Positions 39,080 to 39,574 of a DNA stretch of 39,574 nt are shown here, piece by piece. Made by a program: the position numbers and the translations under genes. The notes under the pieces are model-generated. The model ran no database searches. It was given only the letters and a program-made list of their open reading frames with translations, and was not told the DNA's origin. The stretch is from Tenacibaculum agarivorans (GTDB lineage: Bacteria > Bacteroidota > Bacteroidia > Flavobacteriales > Flavobacteriaceae): positions 1 through 39,574 of the forward strand of contig NZ_MSMP01000042.1 of the NCBI RefSeq assembly GCF_001936575.1, given 5' to 3'. Position 1 is the stretch's first letter, and each line of letters starts with the position of its first letter.

Positions 39080-39574
39080 TTAATTGGTGTATTAAACGTA
39101 AATGTATACTATTTTTAATTAATATGAAACTATGTTTTGTTTGAAATTGGAAGTCAATAGTCAAGAGTAAAAAAGATTCATCCATCGAAACAATACCAGA
39201 TTTTATGAAAGATATAGATAAGGTGATTTAATTCTTAATATTATTTTTAGCTTACACTTAATAGATTGCTTTGCTTCACTGCGTTTCGATCGCAAAGACA
39301 TGTTAAATAGAAAATATACACTAAACAATAAAACTAAATTGGAGATTGAGCTTGTCGAAATCGAAGTTGAAAGTTGGAAGTAAAAAACTTAGAAACGACA
39401 CAACATTCTTAATCTATTTGTTTTCATCATAAAATGAAAAATTCGTAATTCAAAAAAATATACATCATGAATACAACAACGTAAAATGAAGTGAACTGTT
39501 TATCGATTAAAAGATTGCTTCATTCGTACCTCTTTCGCAATGACATGTTAAATAGATAATGTTATTTTAAATAA
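39080..39574. other. Repeat-bearing non-coding end of window
   Basis: No gene. Two AGATTGCTT-type repeat copies lie at 39263-39310 and 39512-39558, both running into GACATGTTAAATAGA, and a GAGCTTGTCGAAATCGAAG fragment (39347-39365) belongs to the TTCGA-type family. Confidence 0.6.
39263..39558. repeat. AGATTGCTT intergenic repeat, two copies
   Basis: Copies at 39263-39310 and 39512-39558, in the same orientation, share the start AGATTGCTT, a TCGCAA(A/T)GACA box and the tail TGTTAAATAGA. They are related to the 89-bp repeats at 23980 and the copy at 27604. Confidence 0.7.

Noticed and set aside
1..39574. tRNA or rRNA genes
   Set aside because: No cloverleaf with a GTTCRA-type T-arm and no rRNA signature seen on either strand; a tRNAscan run would be decisive.

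Overview
The window reads as chromosomal DNA of a marine-type member of the Flavobacteriaceae (Bacteroidota), most like Tenacibaculum and its relatives. This is inferred from the strongly AT-rich sequence, TAnnTTTG-type promoter elements, a DUF4290-murA pair, a BtuB/BtuG-like vitamin B12 receptor pair, Bacteroidota-style lipoproteins and double-glycine-like peptide leaders. No species marker such as rRNA is present.

Layout. 1-10.3 kb is mostly core metabolism and housekeeping on the minus strand: aconitase acnB, RNase P RNA rnpB, the chaperone pair grpE-dnaJ, a secreted DUF6503-like protein, murA with DUF4290, and a conserved membrane-anchored protein. Two small plus-strand genes interrupt it: a lipoprotein with a histidine at the same heptad position along nearly its whole length, and a cysteine-rich peptide with a double-glycine leader. 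10.3-14.7 kb holds a UvrD/PcrA helicase, a secreted M20 amidohydrolase and a conserved small membrane protein.

14.7-23.9 kb is a cobalamin (B12) acquisition and salvage region. On the minus strand a cobalamin riboswitch precedes a BtuB-like TonB receptor and a BtuG-like surface lipoprotein. On the plus strand cobU-cobT-cobS-cobC-btuF form a tight unit for nucleotide-loop assembly and periplasmic capture. Between them lie an HxlR regulator with a divergently transcribed NmrA-like oxidoreductase, whose shared intergenic region carries a likely operator, and a second small cysteine-containing leader peptide.

24.2-27.3 kb has a DUF302 lipoprotein, msrA and dnaX. From 27.3 kb on the region is accessory in character: dispersed palindromes and a 20-bp tandem array surround two paralogous small genes that share an almost identical 35-bp upstream element. 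Then come a Septu-like ATPase/HNH defence pair (30.0-33.0 kb), an unrecognised secreted protein, a decayed helicase tail with a frameshifted S24 peptidase domain, a pentapeptide-repeat membrane protein, and a GIY-YIG nuclease gene bracketed by two copies of a composite palindrome pair. The window ends with a CPA-type cation/proton antiporter and more dispersed repeats.

Most interesting candidates: the His-heptad lipoprotein, the paralogue pair with its shared palindromic operator, the palindrome-bracketed GIY-YIG gene, the two leader peptides, and MurA with Asp in place of the fosfomycin-target Cys.
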